The notes under the pieces are model-generated. The model ran no database searches and was not told the origin of the DNA. It was given only the letters and a program-made list of their open reading frames with translations. Both the position numbers and the translations under genes were made by a program. Positions 59,591 to 64,000 of a DNA stretch of 64,000 nt are shown here, piece by piece. How positions within the stretch are numbered: position 1 is the stretch's first letter; every line of letters starts with the position of its first letter. The stretch lies in assembly GCA_947589385.1 (NCBI GenBank), contig CANPZW010000002.1:1-64000 (forward strand), given 5' to 3'. Source of the stretch: an uncultured Clostridia bacterium. GTDB lineage: Bacteria > Bacillota > Clostridia > Christensenellales > Borkfalkiaceae.

Positions 59591-59998
59591 ATGGAATGGC
59601 AGCACATTCTTTGGTCGGCTCTCGGAATAATCGTAACTGCGCTTGTAAGCTGGCTTGTGCACAGGCTTACGGCCTTCCTGAACGCAAAAATCAAGGACGC
59701 CGAGGCGCTGAAACTGCTGAACGAGGCGCTGGATATAATTTCGGGTGTAGTAAAAAGCACCTACCAGACTTACGTCGAGGAGCTGAAAAACAAAGACGCG
59801 TTTGATGAAAGCGCGCAAAAAACAGCTCTTGAAGCGGCGGTAAAAGCCGCCGAAACGAAGATGTCGGACGGCGTTAAAAAATATATCACCGAAAACTTCG
59901 GCGAGCTGACAAGCTGGATTGAAGGACAAATCGAATCTACCCTTTACGATTTGAAAAAGGACAGCAAAAGCGTGGAAAGCTGTAAAAACAAAGCTTAA
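59591..59998 (+). CDS. Holin-like small membrane protein (LLH / superfamily 6-like)
   Basis: N-terminal TM WSALGIIVTALVSWLVHRLTAFL followed by an amphipathic coiled region, as in phage LLH holins; 135 aa. Confidence 0.55.
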   Translation: MEWQHILWSALGIIVTALVSWLVHRLTAFLNAKIKDAEALKLLNEALDIISGVVKSTYQTYVEELKNKDAFDESAQKTALEAAVKAAETKMSDGVKKYITENFGELTSWIEGQIESTLYDLKKDSKSVESCKNKA

Positions 59999-60073
59999 CC
60001 GCTGCCCGTCCGCTATTACGGACGGGTACATAACGGGCTGAAATAATTTTCCGCAGTTAACGCCCATAACACA

Positions 60074-60260
60074 AGGCAAGCGGAGTTTGATACTGTATTG
60101 AGCCCCATAAATACAAAACAAACTTTTGGGTTTTTGCGCCAAATTTGCCCCCTTTCAGCCGTAGAGATGCAAGCAAGACAAGGAAAACGAGCACTGCCGA
60201 CGGGGAGTTTACTTGGAGTAAATGACCTGAGGCAAGCGTAGTTTGATACTGTATTGCGCC
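60074..60260. repeat. Two 31-bp direct repeats in an intergenic repeat element
   Basis: AGGCAAGCGGAGTTTGATACTGTATTGAGCC (60074-60104) and AGGCAAGCGTAGTTTGATACTGTATTGCGCC (60230-60260), 2 mismatches. Confidence 0.9.
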
Positions 60261-60284
60261 GCAAATATGCGGCTGAAACCAAAA

Positions 60285-60313
60285 GCGCCCCGAGGCTAAA
60301 TGCCTCGGGGCGC
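60285..60313. terminator. Strong terminator-like hairpin, probably for ssrA on the minus strand
   Basis: GCGCCCCGAGGC-taaat-GCCTCGGGGCGC with CCAAAA/CTTTGG flanks. Confidence 0.75.
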
Positions 60314-60373
60314 CTTTGGTGGACTTGTTCGTGTCAAATACGCACCGCCAACCCTGTGCGTATTTGCTTGTTA

Positions 60374-60766
60374 TGGTGGACCAGTCGGGACTTGCACCCG
60401 AGTCTTACATAGTTCGGAAAAGACTTCTACATACTTATTCCGCCTTTAAACTTGACCGTATCCCCCGACGGACGGGGAGAATATCGGCGCATACCGCGTA
60501 AAAATTTCGCCTTATGAATCGCGCGGCAGGCAATCCGAGGGCTATCCGTTTAATTAACGCCCGAAACCGCCAACGGAGCGCGGCTGAGGACGGACCGCTT
60601 TAAGTTAAGCGGCGCAAGCGGCGAAGCTTCCCGCATTGAATGCAGGGAAAGCTACAACCTTTTCAGAATTATTTTCTGCGTTTAAATTTAAATTCCGTTT
60701 TTACAAAGCCGAGCCTTTGGTATGCTTCTCCTTTCCTCCCTGCGCAATCGAATCTGGAACTGGCCC
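60374..60766 (-). ncRNA. ssrA: Transfer-messenger RNA (tmRNA)
   Basis: Minus-strand 5' GGGCCAG pairs with 3' CTGGTCC-ACCA; D-region CCAGATTCGATTG; T-arm TCGGG-TGCAAGT-CCCGA; AATAAGTATGTAGAAGTC near the 3' end; internal tag ORF. Confidence 0.92.
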
Positions 60767-60837
60767 GTTAATTTTTACGGTAACAATATTATATAGTGTC
60801 GGGCGATAAAAAATCAAGCGCTTTATTTTGTTTTTTA

Positions 60838-60872
60838 TTGACAATTTTGCCTAATTGTTTTAAATTTAATGT
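60838..60872 (+). promoter_or_regulatory. Promoter placing +1 at the ATG of the hexose kinase gene
   Basis: TTGACA (60838-60843), N17, TAAATT (60861-60866), N6, ATG (60873). Confidence 0.7.
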
Positions 60873-61784
60873 ATGATTTACACGGTTACTTTTAATCCGT
60901 CGCTGGATTATTACGTAAAAGTGAATAGTCTTAAAAGCGGAATAGTCAACCGTACTACTGACGAAAGGCTGACTATGGGCGGCAAAGGTCTGAACGTTTC
61001 GCTTGCCTTGAACGAGTTGGGCGACGAAAACAAGGCTTTCGCGTTCGTGGCGGGATTTACGGGGAAATTTATAAAAGAACGGGCTATATCCCTCGGGTTA
61101 AACTGCCATTTTATAAACGTATCGGGGCAAAACCGCATCAACGTTAAAATCAAAAGCAACATAGAAACGGACATAAACGGTTCGGGAGCGAATGTCTTTC
61201 AAAAGGACGTTGATAAGCTTGCGCATAAACTGAAAGCCCTTTTAAAGGCGGGCGACTGGTTGATTGTAAGCGGAAGCGTCCCCTCCACCCTCAAAGATTC
61301 GGCCTATGCCGACCTTTTAAAACACATTAACATAAACGAAAGCGTAAAGACGGTAATCGACGCAAGCGGAAACCTGCTTACGGAAACGCTTAAATACAAA
61401 CCGTTCCTTATAAAGCCCAACATCTACGAAATGTGCGAAATCTTCGGGCTGAAAACAGTGCCCGACATAGAGGGCGTGTTCGCTTACGCGCGGAAATTCC
61501 GTGAAATGGGCGCGCGCAACGTCATAGTTTCAATGGGAAGCTCGGGCGCGGCTATGGTGACCGAAACGGAACAGGCATTATACGTACGCGCCGCGAGAGG
61601 TCAGCTTATAAATTCCGTCGGCGCGGGAGATTCTCTTATCGCGGGCTTCATACACGAATTTATAAGTACGGGCAGCTATTTTTCGGCTTTGAATTTCGGC
61701 GCGGCGGCGGGAAGCGCGTGCGCTTTCACTAAAAATATCGCCACGCGCGAACAGATAGCAAGCGTGGAAAAAATTATGTTATGA
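60873..61784 (+). CDS. 1-phosphofructokinase family hexose kinase (FruK/LacC-like)
   Basis: MIYTVTFNPSLDYYVKV, GGKGLNVSLALNELG, SVGAGDSLIAGFIHEF. Confidence 0.93.
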   Translation: MIYTVTFNPSLDYYVKVNSLKSGIVNRTTDERLTMGGKGLNVSLALNELGDENKAFAFVAGFTGKFIKERAISLGLNCHFINVSGQNRINVKIKSNIETDINGSGANVFQKDVDKLAHKLKALLKAGDWLIVSGSVPSTLKDSAYADLLKHININESVKTVIDASGNLLTETLKYKPFLIKPNIYEMCEIFGLKTVPDIEGVFAYARKFREMGARNVIVSMGSSGAAMVTETEQALYVRAARGQLINSVGAGDSLIAGFIHEFISTGSYFSALNFGAAAGSACAFTKNIATREQIASVEKIML

Positions 61785-62254
61785 TAAAATTGTATTGCAC
61801 ATATGCGGATTCATCGGAAGAACGGCTTAAAAACGTTTTAAAAGCATACGTACCCGCAGATTTTACGATTTTACGCACTCCTCTCGGCAAACCGTATATA
61901 GAGGGGAATCCCGTTTATTTTTCATTATCTCATAGCGGAAACAGGGCTTTGATAGCGCTTTCCGACAAGCCCGTAGGGGTTGACCTGGAAATTTACCGCG
62001 GTCGGGACCGGGAAAGCGTTGTTTCACGCTGGTCTGAAAGCGAGAAAGCCGAAATTTCAGGCGAAAAAGACTTTTTAAAGCATTGGACCGCGCGCGAAGC
62101 GTATATAAAACTTTACGGGTATTCCTTGGCAAAAATGTTGAAACGTGTTGAGTTTTGCGGCGGAAAATTGCTGTTTGACGGCGAACCTCAGAAACTTTTT
62201 CTGCGGCATTACGACTTAGGCTACGGAATGGCGGCGGTCTGCACGGAGAATTAA
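61781..62254 (+). CDS. 4'-phosphopantetheinyl transferase superfamily protein
   Basis: YFSLSHSGNRALIALSDKPVGVDLEI and HWTAREAYIKLYG; ATGA overlap with the upstream kinase. Confidence 0.92.
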   Translation: MIKLYCTYADSSEERLKNVLKAYVPADFTILRTPLGKPYIEGNPVYFSLSHSGNRALIALSDKPVGVDLEIYRGRDRESVVSRWSESEKAEISGEKDFLKHWTAREAYIKLYGYSLAKMLKRVEFCGGKLLFDGEPQKLFLRHYDLGYGMAAVCTEN

Positions 62255-62333
62255 ACTTTTTTGGAAAGCGGCAAAGAATAACTTCTTATCTTACAAAAAA
62301 CGGCGAAAGCCGTTTTATTTTTTTGTCAGATTA

Positions 62334-62368
62334 TTGCCAAACCGCACGTATTTTGTTATAATAAGAAT
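62334..62368 (+). promoter_or_regulatory. Promoter placing +1 at the mtnN ATG
   Basis: TTGCCA (62334-62339), N17, TATAAT (62357-62362), N6, ATG (62369). Confidence 0.75.
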
Positions 62369-63022
62369 ATGAAATGCTTTATCATCGCTATGCCGAAAGA
62401 GGCAAGCCCCGTCCTCGAAGCAATGAAAATCCAAAAAGACAAAATTTTTAACGACAAACGCGCCGTTTATGGCACGCTTTACGGCGTAGAAACGGCTGTC
62501 GTTATTTGCGGAGTGGGCAAGGTAAACGCGGCAAGCGGCACTCAATTTGCCATAGACTGCTTAGACGCGACAAAAATAATAAATTTGGGCGTCGCGGGCG
62601 GGCTTAATCCGTCCGTAGAGGTCGGAAAAATTTACTCCGTTTCCGAAGTTGTTCAGTACGACTTCGACTTAACCCAGCTTAACGGCACGAAAATCGGCAC
62701 GCTTGACGAATGTACGGAAAACTATCTTCCGCTTATTACGGCAAAGGGATTCGAAAAACGGCGGGTTGCCACGGGCGACCGCTTCAACGACAGTCCGGAC
62801 GATTATAAGCTTCTTACAAAGGAATTGAACGCGGATATACGCGAGATGGAGCTGGGCGCGATTGCGCAGGTGTGCATGCACGCAAATCTGCCGTGCAGCG
62901 CATTTAAAATAATTTCCGACATCGCGGGAAGCGGCTCCACGACAGAACAATATCTGAAAAACTTAGATACGTGTTTCCTTTCTTTGAAAAATAATCTTGA
63001 AAAAATAATTAAATCGGTGTGA
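62369..63022 (+). CDS. mtnN: 5'-methylthioadenosine/S-adenosylhomocysteine nucleosidase
   Basis: VVICGVGKVNAASGTQFAID, INLGVAGGLNPSVEVGKIYSVSE, EMELGAIAQVC. Confidence 0.92.
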   Translation: MKCFIIAMPKEASPVLEAMKIQKDKIFNDKRAVYGTLYGVETAVVICGVGKVNAASGTQFAIDCLDATKIINLGVAGGLNPSVEVGKIYSVSEVVQYDFDLTQLNGTKIGTLDECTENYLPLITAKGFEKRRVATGDRFNDSPDDYKLLTKELNADIREMELGAIAQVCMHANLPCSAFKIISDIAGSGSTTEQYLKNLDTCFLSLKNNLEKIIKSV

Positions 63023-63023
63023 T

Positions 63024-63692
63024 ATGAAACCATTAGGCGGCGGTTGGGACGAGCTGTTGGCTCCCCTTTTTAAAGACGAAAAATACCTTAAAATCCGCGA
63101 ATTTTTAAAAGAGGAATATTCGCGCTATACCATATATCCGGATATGTACGATTTGTACAACTGTTTCCGTTTTACGCCCTTTGAAAGCCTTAAAGCGGTG
63201 ATACTCGGGCAAGACCCCTATCACGAACCCGGGCAGGCGCACGGGCTTTGCTTTTCGGTTAAACGGGGCGTGCCCCTCCCCCCGTCGCTTCAAAATATTT
63301 ATAAAGAAATCGAAAGCGACTTAAAAATAAAAGAGCCCGACTGCGGCGACTTGACGAAGTGGGCGAAAGAGGGCGTGTTGCTTTTGAACACGACGCTTAC
63401 GGTGAGGGCGCACCTTGCAAATTCCCACTCAAAATGCGGCTGGGCGTGGTTTACGGACAGCGTAATAAAGCTGATTTCCGACAAAACTATGGGTACGGTA
63501 TTCATTTTATGGGGCGGAAACGCGCGCAGCAAAGCGCCGCTTATAGACGAAAGCAAGCATTTGATTTTACAATGCGCGCACCCTTCCCCTCTTTCCGCCT
63601 ATAACGGATTTTTCGGTTGCCGCCATTTTTCAAAGACCAACGAATACCTTATCTCCCGCGGCAAAACTCCCATAGACTGGGATTTGAACTAA
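63024..63692 (+). CDS. ung: Uracil-DNA glycosylase
   Basis: VILGQDPYHEPGQAHGLCFSV, LLLNTTLTVRAHLANSH, AHPSPLSAYNGFFGCRHFSKTNEYL. Confidence 0.97.
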   Translation: MKPLGGGWDELLAPLFKDEKYLKIREFLKEEYSRYTIYPDMYDLYNCFRFTPFESLKAVILGQDPYHEPGQAHGLCFSVKRGVPLPPSLQNIYKEIESDLKIKEPDCGDLTKWAKEGVLLLNTTLTVRAHLANSHSKCGWAWFTDSVIKLISDKTMGTVFILWGGNARSKAPLIDESKHLILQCAHPSPLSAYNGFFGCRHFSKTNEYLISRGKTPIDWDLN

Positions 63693-63722
63693 CGATAACC
63701 GTTTAATTGTCTGCGGATAACT

Positions 63723-63760
63723 AAAAAAATGCGGAAAACTTACTCGTTTCCGCATTTTTT
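63723..63760. terminator. Bidirectional terminator between ung and engB
   Basis: AAAAAATGCGGAAA-N9-TTTCCGCATTTTTT. Confidence 0.85.
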
Positions 63761-64000
63761 ATATCTGTTCACAACCTTCAATCACTTGGGATATCTTTTC
63801 CAGCATCTTATCCAGCCCCAAACGGGTTTGGGCGGACGTTACCAGCACATTGCCCGCGCCGCATTTGAATGTCGCGGCGATATTTATAACGCTACGCTGT
63901 ATCTGCGCGCGGGAAAGTTTATCCGACTTGGTCGCGACTATCGTAAATGGAATGATATGATAGTTTAGAAATTCTATCATCTGTCTGTCGTCGGCGGTGG
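63759..64000 (-). CDS. engB: Ribosome-biogenesis GTPase YsxC/EngB, 3' fragment (runs off window)
   Basis: TADDRQMIEFLNYHIIPFTIVATKSDKLSRAQ ... NVLVTSAQTRLGLDKMLEKI, C-terminal part of the EngB G-domain (ATKSDK G4, TSAQ G5). Confidence 0.88.
   Translation of the reverse strand, partial: TADDRQMIEFLNYHIIPFTIVATKSDKLSRAQIQRSVINIAATFKCGAGNVLVTSAQTRLGLDKMLEKISQVIEGCEQI

Noticed and set aside
60016-60282. 88-aa minus-strand ORF with internal repeat
   Set aside because: Peptide repeat is explained by the 31-bp intergenic DNA direct repeats; no SD

Overview
This 64 kb window looks like chromosomal sequence from a Clostridia-like Firmicute. The support is spmA/spmB, DUF3794+LysM, veg, mcsA-mcsB-clpC and VanW family genes. 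Most of it is core housekeeping: clpC, ftsY, smc, rnc, plsX, recF, dnaA, mnmG, rsmA, metG, ispE, PPi-type PFK, rpsI/rplM, alaS, cysS, gltX, mtnN, ung and a 3' fragment of engB. One tmRNA gene (ssrA) and one solo IS200-type transposase are present. I saw no CRISPR array, prophage, rRNA operon or canonical tRNA. The observations I rate most worth following are: (1) a recurring leaderless-promoter layout, -35/N17/-10/N6/ATG, at five genes; (2) a shared CTCTACC..GGTAGAG operator-like palindrome at two loci 56 kb apart, one of them upstream of a membrane-anchored XRE regulator; (3) a hybrid histidine kinase with two receiver domains and no output domain, followed 1 nt later by a lone solute-binding lipoprotein, with a structured-RNA candidate in its leader; (4) a small ORF behind rubrerythrin that appears split by a +1 frameshift; (5) an atypical tmRNA tag; (6) a GGGtGRT/NifU-like pair beside ferritin and rubrerythrin; (7) an isolated holin-like gene behind a G9 tract, next to an intergenic repeat element. 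All family assignments come from recognising the supplied translations; no database search was run.
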